From Paramacrobiotus metropolitanus (lineage: Eukaryota; Tardigrada; Eutardigrada; Parachela; Macrobiotidae), in assembly GCF_019649055.1 (NCBI RefSeq), contig NW_026570229.1:868001-932000 (forward strand): a stretch of 64,000 bases of DNA, written 5' to 3'. Under the pieces are notes generated by a model, which saw only the letters and a program-made list of their open reading frames with translations, made no database searches and was not told the origin of the DNA. Each line of letters opens with the position of its first letter. The first letter of the stretch is position 1. The translations under genes and the position numbers were made by a program. Positions 1 through 11,900 of this stretch are shown here, in pieces.

Positions 1-415
1 CTACTGTGCTAGATGAATGAATACCCGAACTGCTACTGCACTAGGAAGGTTCACTCGCTTTTGGCGGGCACTGCATGACCAAAGGCTCCAAAGCGTAGCA
101 TGATTCTAATTATGGCAGATAATACACATCAGGTTGTTGGCAGTATAAGTCCATTATATGATGTTTACAGTTATCGATGCAGAACTATTAGCACTACTTT
201 ATCTTTTGCAGAGCTGCCGCAGATTAATAATTTGATGAAAAGTAATTTTAGCGAAAATAGGCAATTAGTAAAAAATGCGGCAGTTTACAATAGCCGTCTC
301 GTATACGGACGACGGAACAGCCATTGCTATAATTCTGACCATTGGTATTGCTACTGCCGCATTTTAACAAGTAACCGCTGCGTTAACTTACCCACGAAAT
401 GCGCTATTTACATAC

Positions 416-1937
416 TATCTTCTACCACATAGCAAAGCGCCCATAACTTCCATACCTTAGTTGGATTACGGTGCCATGCCAAAACTCTTGGCATTCCTTT
501 ATTAGGTCCCTTTTTCCACGCACAACCTTTTAAACAATGGGTTACTGGGGGACACAGCACTTCGAGCGGAGCAACGAAAGGATCGCCTGTTAGAAAATCG
601 GGCGAGTAAGATCCGAAATCTTTTAAAAACATCTCTCCCAATGTCGTCGACATCCCCATCATTTCGGATAAAATCTGGAAAAATAAGTCAATCCCTAGTT
701 CACACGCTCAACACGGTAGTACGTAAATTTTCTGATTTTAGTTTTGCTTCATTACAATCTGATTACCGATATATTGCTAATTCACAGAACCTCCTTAATC
801 GACAAACTACTTACCGACGAACACAATGCTTTTCAACTACTGTATTTGCTGCCCGACTATTCACAGAAATGCGACTAGTGTATTTTGCTGCCCCACGCTT
901 TACAGAAAACATTTTACTGATAGATAGTTTCACCTTTAGTTAATTATTTTTTGTGCTTTTTTCATGACTTGACGCAGTAAATCCGCTACCGACTGCTGTG
1001 CAACTGGTTGTACACTTAAACCTTTTGGGAGTACCCTACCGGTCTGTACTCGTGTTTATAATCAGAATCCACTAACGTCCGACCGCCAAATGAAAAACTG
1101 TAAATTTGTAGATTTACTAACTCCTCGCATAAAAATTAATAATTCACCATCAACATGTTCTCCAGCAATGATGCCCTGCTGACAGCAGATAAAGTGTTAG
1201 ACTGATTACATTGCAATGCCAAGCGGACCGGCTTCACCGCGGTCGATGGTAGTGTACAGACGAGATGAAGGAGTGCGTAACAACGATGCATCATGCGTCT
1301 GCTAGGAGCAGTCGTAGCATCCTAGACACGACACGCAGTGTTTTCCGGTGCCGTCGTTTGCAATAAAAACAATCACGATAAAGCAATAAAAATCGAACAA
1401 ACATGGTTTTAATAGCGAGCGAAAAATATCTTGGCGTGGCTGAACGAACTATCTAGAGCGGTTGAATGATGATTACGTACAGAGAACTAAATGAGAATTT
1501 GACGAATTCTGTACCTTTGGCCTTGGTGCTGACGGCAGCCCCAGAAAATCTTTCATATAAAAAAAACTTTTACTTTTCATGTATTTGCAGAAACAGTAAC
1601 CATCGCATAGCCTAATTAATGAGGCATGTCCACATTGAAGCTAGAAATAGCGAAATAACAATTTCAATAGCCTAATGCATCTTCATTATTTGTAACTATT
1701 TAATCAAACTGGAGCACCAGACACAAAAACAATTTCAAATTTTAAAGCTGGCACAACAAGATTTCCTCCTAATAATAGTAGCAAGCGACTCACCTTCAAC
1801 CGTCGGAAGTACGGTAAAGTTACTGGTACTGCGGCGGAACAAATCTTGAGCCGCTCAACATTTTTGAGGCCGTACTTTTCAACCATAAAAGAAGATGCCT
1901 CACGAGAGTTCGTTTCAAGCTTTATTCTTTTGGCCAT
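416..1937 (-). pseudogene. KDZ transposase, first two exons of left copy (continues off window)
   Basis: Two exons are clear: 1794-1937, opening with ATG and a basic MAKRIKLE start and ending at a GTGAGT donor, and 416-674, after a TTTTCCAG acceptor. The second exon carries a C...C...GW..GP...RVLAWHR pattern resembling the zinc-ribbon module that precedes the catalytic domain in some large DNA-transposon proteins. Exon lengths (144 and 259 nt) are identical to those of the right copy at 17700 and 18967, so the exon assignment is mutually supported. The rest of the gene would lie left of base 1, so whether this copy is intact cannot be judged. It is called a partial copy because its partner ATPase gene is clearly broken. 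Confidence 0.7.
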
Positions 1938-2333
1938 TTCGTTGAAAAACTTGCAAGTGGAAATAACAAATTTGCGTTTACTACCTACGACCAAAGAAAT
2001 CTGCGAAAGAAGCAAGATCAGAACGAAGATGATCAGACAAAAGCCGTAGAGCGCGAAAGATGAAATAAGCCGACAACCTTTGTGATGCCGCCGCTGTACC
2101 GATGCCGCGCACGGCAGCGCATTCGGCATGCTAACACGGGTAAACCGGGTAGGCCATAAGCAAGACCATCATTTTAACGACGTGTTGCTGGTGATTGGGA
2201 CGTTTGCGGACCGTCCTAATAATTTCTAAAAAAGACGTGCTGCTCACTGCATTGTTACGTAAAATAAAATTTTCGTTTTTATTTGATCGAACTACTTCTT
2301 TCTCTAATCGGCACAGCTTATCTCTGCCCAAAG
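1938..2333. promoter_or_regulatory. Intergenic gap between divergent KDZ and ATPase starts (left copy)
   Basis: This 396-bp gap separates the ATG of the minus-strand KDZ gene (1937) from the ATG of the plus-strand ATPase gene (2334). The equivalent right-hand gap is 621 bp because that copy contains an extra stretch of about 220 bp, including short repeats built on ATTTGTTATTTCC near 17640-17690. A head-to-head arrangement this close suggests a shared bidirectional promoter. I see no unambiguous TATA box. Confidence 0.4.
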
Positions 2334-5300
2334 ATGGATTTATCGGTAAACTATACGCTTTTCCCCCTTTTACTCAATTAGCCAACATCTTTATTGGTTA
2401 CAGACGACCGGCTGTTACACGTTTGATGTGGACAAGGGAAAGACCTTCAAAGTGGCAACACCGAGAGAGCAGGATGACGGCCGCAGGGAAGTTCTAAGCT
2501 GCGCAATTGAAATCCAAGCGATTATCTGTGGTGATGAAAGTGATACGGACGCCGGATACCTTGTAGACGTGGATTGCGATCAATTCGGAAAATAGTGAGT
2601 TTACTATAATAGCACACTAAATGTCGCAAGTCACGGATGCGCTGTCTTTCCTCGATATTAGTCACAAATTTTTATTCCAACTGCAGCAGTAACATCGAAG
2701 GCTGCCCAGACTTTAAAACAAACTTCCACTGCTGACGCGCGCAGTATGGGAACAAGGCTATCTAAAAAACATTCACTGCACAGCTGATACGGCGGTTTTA
2801 TAAAACTAAAACATTATTGGGTTTCGCTTCGTAAAAAATTGCAGTACTGCTAGTGGTAATGTAGTTGTAAACCCCTACCCAGCATCGCTAAATGAAGCAC
2901 ACATTTTATGAACTAAGGTCTAGCATAATATTAAAACCGCTTTTCAAACACTGTGCTGTTTATTAGGTCTTATATATCGTCATTATCAAATCTGTGGCAC
3001 GCACCACAATAAGGGCAACCCTGAAGTTGTCGCAAGACGCGCCGTAGTTATTAGGCCGTAAATATCCTTCCTATTAAACTCATAATTAGACAATTTTTAA
3101 AAATGCTGTGGTGAATACTACCAAAGAGTTGCATACATGTTCTGAGATGTCGCACGCAAGCTGTGCAACTACATCCTGTAGACCCGAGAACTACACCAAC
3201 AAAACGCGTTCAGATTTGATGAAGCAGGGTGCGTTCTTGTTTCGGAAATAATGGCCTGTCCCGAAATTTATCGCGTAAAAAATAGCACCCCTAAAAATGG
3301 TGCTGGGGAGAGGCGGCTCACGTACAGCGACAAGTCTTCCAAAGTATTTCAACACTTTGCGCCGTGGTGCAGTGGTGCTGCCTACGCGGGTCTATCGACG
3401 TAGCAGGGATTCGATTCCCCCATCGGTGCACTTTTCAGTCGTTTCTTGGTTTTCTTCGATTTGCGCCCTGCTTAGTGTGCCATCTCCGCAAAACAAGCGC
3501 ACCTGCACCAGGGCGTTATAGTTCGAAGTATTTGCCGCCAGGTGCCAGAAATTAGGTATTTACGTGCGTTCATACGATTGGTCGTAAAGACTCGTAATAA
3601 TCATTTGCTGATTTGCATGACGCTGGGCTTGAAAAGAAAATATGTACAAAGTGTGAAGATGAAAGTTTCAGGTAAAAATACCTGGGAACTTTAAACCAGA
3701 AAGAACGGGCTGAGGTTGCATTCTCGAGCAGCTATTTATAGAGTTTTCCAAACGCTCTTTTTGCATAACTGAAATTTTTTTGATAGTAAACTTAAGAATT
3801 TTCCGCTTTAGTGATTTATTTTCCGTTACTTTACTTTTATCGGAATGTACCATCGGGTACATCCACTTGGCAGTATGGGCACTCATAAACTGTAGCAGAA
3901 AGGTCATCGGAAGACCGCTATAGCGTTCCGATTTTCAAGCAGCAAACAGCTGGCGTAATTTACGAATGGCGAAGTACCAATGTGGCAAGAAGCGAGACTG
4001 TTGGAGTACGATTTGCTCTTGATAGCTCATGGGCGCTGAGGCATTCTTTGAGTTACACTATCGTTCGTGTTTTTTCTATCTAGATGGTGACGAGATACTA
4101 ACCAGTTCCGTTACGTATTTTAGCAAAGGATTTCTCTCCATCACCGCTTGGAACTCAGCAGAAAGTCTGAAGACGGCTTTGAAGAAAGGCTGCAAAGGCT
4201 TGCCTGCGATATTCTGCAAAATGAGCCAAAATGACCTTCAAGAATACGGCAAATTTCTGACAAGCGATTATATTCAGTAAGTAGCTGTCTTTAAAAAACC
4301 TTTTAGGCGTATTATATGAAACACAAAAGATATGTAATCGTTAAATCTTCACTGCACACTTCTGTTCTAAACCAATATCGTGTTGAAATGAAGCGTTAAT
4401 AGCGTTGATGAACCGATATTACAGAAATATGTTTTTTCTTTAGGAAAGCCAAAGAACGCGGTGACCCGCTTGTCCGAAAAAGAGTAATCCGCCATGGCCG
4501 GCAAGCGGACGGGGATACTGTGGTTTTCGGCCCGGAAACTGCATTTCGTAAAACTGAAGTGGGCGACTTCCAACGCGTCGACCTTTCCGCAACGGAATTC
4601 GTTTGGGTTCCTGGATCGCTGCCTGAGCTGTCTGTCCCTAAAACTTTACCGCCTGATTATGACGCTCTGTCGTTCCTGTCATCTTTACTGCCAGAGAAAA
4701 CAATGCTTGGGCTCTGCATGGCACTAGGTAAGACCCAAAAGAAGCGAAGAGCAACAATAATTCTCATGTAATTGAATTTATTTGGATGTAATTTTTTCAA
4801 ATTAAAATTTTCTTGGAGAAATTGTCGGTGAGCCATCAAATTACGGAGAACTGATTTTTGCTGTGCCGCACAAATGGAAAATACACTGGTTTTATTTTTT
4901 AAATTTTTCTACGAATTTTTTTAAAACCGAAGATGTAGCAAAATTAACGTTGACAAATACGTTCCCTTTGGCAACTTGACGCAAGTTCAGTCCAACTGAT
5001 CTTTCTCTACATCTGCTCGGCATGCCATTCTACGATATAATACACAATGAAAATGCAGCGCGTTACAAAAAGCATTTAATGCGCTTGCCAAAGTATAGTG
5101 CGCGTTGCGCCCTGTGCAGTACTTGCTATCGACATCGCAAAGCAACGGTGGCAAGTTTAACCTCTCCCGTGAAAGGACGAAGGTGCTATTAAACGTACCC
5201 GCACCCATGAAGATACAGATACAGCACCTTAACGTTATAAAGCCAGTATACTGCATTGTGCATACTGTAGTGCAATCAGGGGCGCTTATGCTTGTACGGT

Positions 5301-6397
5301 ACTTCACGTTCTACTTATAGCATTTATGCTCTCACTGAAAATCAATGGTTTTGCACTGTTGGAAAAATTATGACTTAGCGAAAAATGAATTTACATGGCG
5401 CTTTTTGTGCCAGCTGATCTTTAATTTGTACGTTTTTGAGAGTTTATAAAACGTAGCTGCTGCTTTGCCTCCACGTTTCTTGCCATCCACGGCCGGTTTG
5501 AGCAAAGAATTCGTTTATTTCTTTGATAAAAGGGTGAACACGTTAAGCTGTCGCATGCCGATGTAATATTGTACTACATAATTCACGCACCAGTATTAAG
5601 TCTGCCAACGCATAGCAGTTGACGCAGGCGAAAGGTTTTCGTCAGTTTTAAAAATCGCTATTCCGTACTCTTAATCATGCATTTTCAGGGGGCGCTTATG
5701 CTGGTTTTCATTACGACGTTACCATTGCAAATTTCAAGCGAATGCCGGTACTGTTCTTGTATGGAGACACAAACTGCGGGAAATCGTTTGTTGCCAGTAT
5801 GGTGTTGGAAATGTTTGCGCAAGGCGCATCTCAACTGTGCGACTTAAAAAGTACTACCGTAGCGGCACTGAGAGACTTCATCACAACACAAAACCTTCCG
5901 GTTGTGATACACGATCCAGTCGGCCCAGAAATTGTGAAGGCAGCAATCGAAGACACCTACGAGAAGAAAGCGTTAGCGAATTACACAGAACGGAAATATC
6001 CGCGGACTTCGGCAATTATTACGCTGAACTCTGATGCACTGGCAGACTTTCGTAACTTTGACGGGTGGGTTGTATCAGGTTTTACCTGTTTGTTATACAG
6101 TTAGAATAAACGAGACAATTCCACAGCATCCGAGGCATATCGCGCGGGAGTCTTGTGTCTTTCTCGGAGCAAATTGCGGAACGCAGTGCCTCGATTCAGG
6201 ACAAGAGTTCGTTCAGCTTCCTGTCGCAGCATGCGGAGAAACTGTACGTATGCCGCGATACTGAGATTGCGGCAGTCGCGCGTTACAGTGACTCAATCTT
6301 CCCCGAAGTTATTGAAATGTTGACGAAATACGGCATGGGTCAGTCAAAGCAGCGAATTGGTTTCAACGTATCCTTGATTTATGGATACACTTGCACG
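2334..6397 (+). pseudogene. Transposon-encoded P-loop ATPase, truncated left copy
   Basis: Exons recognised are 2334-2345 (MDLS), 2404-2594, about 4084-4276, 4444-4727, 5689-6068 and 6101-6397; at least one exon between 2594 and 4084 is not resolved. The 5689-6068 exon holds Walker A GDTNCGKS, a hydrophobic strand ending VVIHDP as Walker B, and TSAIITLNSD as an SF3/AAA-like sensor strand. A TAA at 6107-6109, just after the 32-nt intron 6069-6100, interrupts the frame where the right copy reads leucine. The 3' exons present in the right copy (8944-11841) have no counterpart here, and the minisatellite follows. Both defects mark this copy as non-functional. Confidence 0.75.
3359..3560 (+). repeat. 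tRNA-derived SINE copy
   Basis: The head (3359-3430) looks like a tRNA: GCGCCGT at the 5' end pairs with the 3' end, there is an A-box-like TGGTGCAGTGG, and a B box GGATTCGATTCCC. The anticodon arm does not fold canonically, because a CTACG/CGTAG stem encloses a 12-nt loop, so it is not a working tRNA. Similarity to the copies at 15551 (minus) and 28113 continues past the tRNA-like head into a body beginning TTTTC.G.CGTTT, as expected of a SINE. It sits in an intron-like part of the ATPase gene. Confidence 0.75.
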
Positions 6398-6464
6398 GTA
6401 AGCGCTTACGGATTCCCCGACACACGCACACTAGCCCACACACGACTACCAATGACTTCGATCG

Positions 6465-6585
6465 TTTTCATTTCGGCCACCCTCATTTCGGCCAAAGCAT
6501 TCGGCCGTCATTCACTTCGGCCGCAGCACACATCGCCGACGTCCACTTCGGCTAGCGTACTCTTCGGCCGTCATTCTACAAGCGT
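6465..6585. repeat. Short irregular TTCGGCC repeats
   Basis: The motif TTCGGCC(N) recurs about six times at roughly 15-25 bp spacing, downstream of the last recognisable ATPase exon of the left arm. The mirror copy is at about 12380-12500. It looks like intronic low-complexity sequence. No coding role is apparent. Confidence 0.6.
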
Positions 6586-6834
6586 AAGATCTTAACCTTG
6601 ACGCAAAATCTCGATACAAGTCAGATGTACTAAAAAAGAACCGCGTCAACCTTCAAGACAAAAAATACACATTCCAAACCGAGCTTAACTGAACAAAGTG
6701 CCTAGTGAAAACCGCTTATGCATATTTCAGCATTAGGACTGGCTCAATCCGTACCAAGATCACGTTGCGCAGCGCGTTGCGTTTCCGACAAAATTATCCG
6801 CCGCAACAAGACGGCAGTACTGCTCTTCGTAGCG

Positions 6835-7545
6835 CCCGACAAAGCATCTGCAAACGCCGCAACGTGCAGCAACGGGCCGCAACCGTGCTAGCCCGTATGC
6901 TGCACTGGTCTGCTGCAACGCCGCAACAGCCGCAACACGGCTTATAAGCCGCAACGTGCAGCAACGGGCCGCAACAGTGCTAGCCCGTATGCTGCACTGG
7001 GTTTTTGCAACGCCGCAACACGGTTTATAAGCCGCAACGTTCAGCAACGGGCCGCGACAGTGCTAGCCCGTATGCTGCCCTGGGTTGCTGCAACGCCGCA
7101 ACAGCCGCAACACGGCTTATAAGCCGCAACATGCAGCAACACGGTTTATAAGCCGCAACGTGCAGCAACGGGCCGCAACAGTGCCAGCCCGTATGTGCTG
7201 CAACGCCGCAACAGCCGCAGCACGGCTTATAAGCCGCAACATGCAGCAACACGGTTTATAAGCCGCAACGTTCAGCAACGGGCCGCGACAGTGCTAGCCC
7301 GTATGCTGCCCTGGGTTGCTGCAACGCCGCAACAGCCGCAACACGGCTTATAAGCCGCAACATGCAGCAACACGGTTTATAAGCCGCAACGTGCAGCAAC
7401 GGGCCGCAACAGTGCCAGCCCGTATGTGCTGCAACGCCGCAACAGCCGCAGCACGGCTTATAAGCCGCAACGTGCAGCAACGGGCCACTACAGTGCTAGA
7501 CCGTATGCTGCACTGGGCTGCTGCAACGCCGCAACGTGTCTTATT
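6835..7545. repeat. GC-rich minisatellite with higher-order structure
   Basis: The array is made of GCCGCAAC-rich blocks such as TTATAAGCCGCAACGTGCAG, GGGCCGCAACAGTGC and GCCCGTATG. The block AAGCCGCAACATGCAG starts at 7121, 7231 and 7352, so the period is about 110-121 bp with a higher-order unit near 231 bp. Open frames in it are composition artefacts. It starts just past the point where the inverted-repeat homology ends on the left side. Confidence 0.88.
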
Positions 7546-7599
7546 AACTGAACATGGTGTGCATCCAGATTCCCAATTGGCCCTAAGGGTTTGATTGGG

Positions 7600-8725
7600 C
7601 AATCAACACTTTTCCTGTATCGCGCTTGCGCACTCCAACCTTCAGCCTAGATTAATCAGGAAACAATGGTACTCATCGGTTTCGTTTTTTCCGTTGCGGT
7701 AGGTTGAAAGACTGTGGTGTCAGGTTGTACGCAAAATGTAAAGAATTCATTTCTCAACATTTTCGTATTCAAAGGGTCAAAGAAAATTTCATGGGGAATT
7801 TAGTAGTCGGTGGAAGGAAATTGCATCCTGTGTATTGTATAGCGGTTGCTCCACAGTGCGTGATGCAAGCACATAAAACGCGCCATTGTAAACTGTTCTG
7901 CATATATCCCACGGTTCACTGTAAAAGTTTCCGCAACGGATTTGCCACCTGGATGCGTGCTCGATGTTATTTCTGGTGTTACAACCAGTCTGATAAATAA
8001 GGCCCACTAATCTAATACCTTCCAATGTACCAGGTAGCATCGTCAAGTGCCTCCAGTGTACTGTGACAATCTACCTTTATTTTACTGTCCTGCGGCAGAT
8101 TTCTCGCTTGCGTTCGACACCTGCCTTAGCGGCTTTACCTGGGTGGCACTCTCGTAACCGCTCCATTCCGCACATAGTTATGATGCAGTAACTTCTTCGC
8201 GGTTAACATGTCATCCTCTGCACATGGAAAAAGGGACAGCGGAGGACTCAGTAACGACGGTTAACCAATATTAATCTAAATGTTGTCGAAGTTTACTGTG
8301 GAAGTTATCCACATCAACTCCTCTTCTAGGGTACTGTCTAATTGTCTGTGAGAAACTGTTAAGCAGACAATGCGAAGTATACAGACTATGCTCCTCGGCT
8401 GGACTAAAATTTTGCACGTGTCCTCAGTTCTCCCAGAAAGCGGAAATACAGAGTATTTACAGTTTTTATAGTATATGATTGTACGTACTGGTACACTGAC
8501 GTACGAGTGCAGAGTATCTCGTGAATTGTTGTCGTGGGCTGTGAATAATGTGCCGTAGCAACGATCTACCTGTTGTCCGTTGTCGTCATATTGTTAAGCG
8601 ATCATTTCTCTGGTTGGCTCCGTAGCGAGCAGTCGTATTAATAAAGTGCACATCGCTCACACCGCGCATATCTTTATAGTTTTGCAGGTTTTCTCGTAGA
8701 CAGTGGATCAAAATTTAATGTCTAT
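7600..8725. other. Stretch without recognisable gene
   Basis: I see no spliceable coding exon, structural RNA or repeat in this part of the spacer between the arms. Short open frames here lack splice context and protein-like composition. Confidence 0.5.
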
Positions 8726-8807
8726 ACAAGAGAAAATCAGGCTCATAGCCCGCTTACCCACGACACACAAGAGAAAATCAGGCTCATAGCCCGCTTACCA
8801 ACGTCAA
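8726..8807. repeat. 41-bp direct tandem duplication
   Basis: Two adjacent near-identical 41-bp units share AGAGAAAATCAGGCTCATAG and the following CCCGCTTACC. They lie about 140 bp downstream of the predicted stop codon of the ATPase-PHD gene. Confidence 0.85.
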
Positions 8808-8943
8808 AGTGCAACTGGTAGCCACAATGCACAGAAACTGCTGACTAAAATAACTAAAGTCGTAAGCTAAATAAAACGTACATTTTTTCTTTAAAAACCG
8901 CTGCAGTTATCTGCAGTTACCTTGTCCGATTGATTCGTTACTT

Positions 8944-11900
8944 TCAAACAAACTGTTGTCTATTTGCAGGACTGACACTTAAACGCTCTCTCTTTTGCGT
9001 CTGTTAACCTGCCCTTCACGTTTCCGCACTTCAAATGAAACACAAGTTTGCAAGCCGAGCAAGCGATCCCGGGGTCCTTCATTTCCAGCGCAAGCCCACA
9101 CTTAGCGCACTAAACAAACAAAAATCACCTACAAGACTGGCAGCGAATGACATGCAATAAAATGTAATAAGACTGATTTGATTACCTTTGCGCCATCATC
9201 GTTTGAAACGATTTGCACTTTGTATTTACTGGCTCGTGTTGCTGGGGCAGATCCTACGAATGGAAAAAAACCACGATGCCGTTTGAGTAAGAACTCACCA
9301 TTACACACAAAAATGCGGGAGACTCTTTATAATCACAGTGAACAGCAAGCGCAGATGCAGCTCTTATGAAAAGCATACGACTAATTTTAATAGGCTGACA
9401 TTAATATACCTGTGTTGGCAAGCTTGCGCTTTTTGGCTTTGCCTTCCGGTTCGGCAATCTCTGAAATGATAAGTAATATTGTTTTTAAATTCAGCGCAGG
9501 GCATAAAATTCCAGTACTGTCCACTATGGTGATTTGCGTAAAGCGAACAATTTATGGAAAAGAAGTAAATTTCGGTTGCAGGCAATTAATGGAAGTAGTT
9601 TGTCACCTTCATCAGAAGACTCGTCCTCCAAAGATTTTGGTTCCTTATTGAGACGACAAATGCCGCTGTCCTTTGTGGTTTCGGGCGATGCAATCCGTTC
9701 GCCCGGCGGGACACGCCCACCCGCTGAACACTGCTCCGTCACACCAGTGTTGTCGACTGAAACGGAAATCGACGGCGCGATGTTGGTGCCGATACCCAAC
9801 TCAGTCATCCCTCCTGGATTGGCGCTGGTTGAATTGGATACAACAAGGTTGCTCTGCTGGTTAGTAGCAGAGGCCGGAGGCTTTGCGTTCGTAGGGTCTG
9901 ACTGGTCTGGACCGGTAGCGGCCGTGCCCGAGATACCTTAGTGTCAAAATAAGATTGTTTTGAAGGGTAACTTCATTGTTACATGACAGCATCACCTTGC
10001 AATGTGCTCCTTACAGAAGCAAAGAGATTACTAATATTATCTGAAACTAAGATTTCTTTTTATTTTTTGCTTTCTCGATTCATTATAAACTGTGATTTGG
10101 AAAATATAAACAAATTTGCTGATTTGGTTTCCCTTTTTAAAGTTGAAGGTAGGACGGTTCTGCGGGAAAGGAAAAAAGACAAGTGCAACAAATTTTGGAG
10201 AGTTATCTGTATGAGTAGGCAAGAGATGACTGCCACTTGCACACGGACAGCTCAAAAACTCGTTTAAATACATTAGGAGCCACATAAAAAAGCCCATTTC
10301 AGATCGGATTTAACGTTATTTGTCAAGACTCCAAAAAGATGCTTACTTTTATGTATGCAAGTAGCAGAACTTTCTTTTTTCCCAACCATTCGATACTCCT
10401 TTTTCGTACTGTTTTTCTGCGATTTTCGTTTTCATAAAGCGCTCCTCAAGAAGTGGTAGTTTGAAATTATTTTGTCAGTCCTTTCATGCGGGTTAGTTAT
10501 GTACGTGTTTAGACGTGTACATGTACTTCAAGCATACGCTCACGATCTACAGCAAATTTACAGCAAAAATCTACAGCTAGCGGCACTTGTATGCTGCGTG
10601 TAGATAGCTAGTAGCGTTTCCAATACTGATGTTCGCTCAAAAATCAGATTAAAATTTAAAAAACCGAGCAATAAAAGACAGATTCAAAGACAAACTGTAC
10701 AAAATAAGATACTATACTTAATAACTTTTCCTGTCTTTGTGAAACCAGTTACAGCAGTGCACTCGTAGATAAGGAGATATTGAGTAAGTGTCCATCCGAG
10801 CTGTAGTGTTTCAACCGCCCGTGCAGTTTCGATAAGCATAATAATTTTATGATTTTCACCGTCGTGACTTCTCCCGTGACTGTCACCACGTTTTAGCTAT
10901 TCGCACTGCCTTTTTATAAAGATTTTGCACCATGATTGCCTACTGCCACCAGTTTACCCTTTTACACCTCTTTACATACGGGTGGCGGCAATTACCGTAC
11001 TTTTTGTCAGCAATCTTCTGTTCAAACACACTGTCAAAAGCAAGGCAAGTAATGGAAGCGTAAGGGCTTACATGTAAATTCTAGTTGGTCCTGTGTGCTT
11101 GCCGGTTTTTTTAAATGTTTCAGCACGTTTTTATAAGATCTTACATTATAACTGATAACTACTTTTATCTCACACAGGGTACGCTGAAGTTCCCCTACCC
11201 ATTTGTCCCAGCAACTCCGTAACCCTTTTCGAAACGTATGATAGGGGGACAATTGACGCCTTCAGAATACGTCCATCCAAACGTACATCGTGGGAAACTT
11301 CAGCGTTGGAAATCAGACGAAGTGCAGGAACATAACCGGACAGGAAACGGGTATCCATTCCTTTGCTTTTCAAATCCGCTTCAAAGGCCTCGAGTTTAAA
11401 CGCCAAGAAAGCAATTTGATCCCCACTTTTGGCCTTTCCCGTATAAACCTTGACATTGCTTTTTACCTAGGGAAACGTAAACCTTGGTTTTCAGCGATGT
11501 TTTAAAAAAGCTAAACTTTGCGGAAATTGGCGCAACCTCTTTGTCAGCCGAAAACCTTCTGCCCACGTTATAGACGCTCAATGGCTGTATTCTAAAATAC
11601 TTACCGTAACTGGTTCCGCTTTTTCGATTGCACCTTCGATAATCATGTTAAGGTCGCTGGGAGCTGACAAAATTTTCTGCTCCTTAGACTTTGGCGACAG
11701 CGGTGTCTGAGGAAGTGCGTGCTTGGCTTTTGGTTGCGGTTGCGTCTGCCAGGTAGCCGCTACTTTGCACATAAATTTCAGGACAAAATCACGGAGAGCT
11801 TCCCTGTTTACACACATTTCGACATCCACAATGTCCAGTACCTACACAAAGCCGTTCAAGAAAGATGAACATATTGCTTGTAATGTCTAGCTGATATGGA

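Larger units (their letters stand above)
1..6740 (+). repeat. Left arm of giant inverted repeat
   Basis: This stretch is matched in reverse complement by about 12225-20517. Anchor pairs seen directly are 416-674 with 18967-19225, 1794-1937 with 17700-17843, 2404-2594 with 16818-17008, 4444-4727 with 14238-14521, and 5689-6068 with 12899-13278. Base 1 is already inside the repeat (it pairs near 20517), so the arm runs off the window. The arms differ by many substitutions and by insertions in the right arm (about 19.27-20.13, 17.46-17.69 and 16.1-16.6 kb), so this is an aged duplication and not an assembly mirror. The inner boundary fades near 6740. Confidence 0.93.

Noticed and set aside
6835-7602. 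Cys/Ala-rich or Gln/Arg-rich proteins in the GC-rich array
   Set aside because: Several frames on both strands are open at once because of the tandem repeat.
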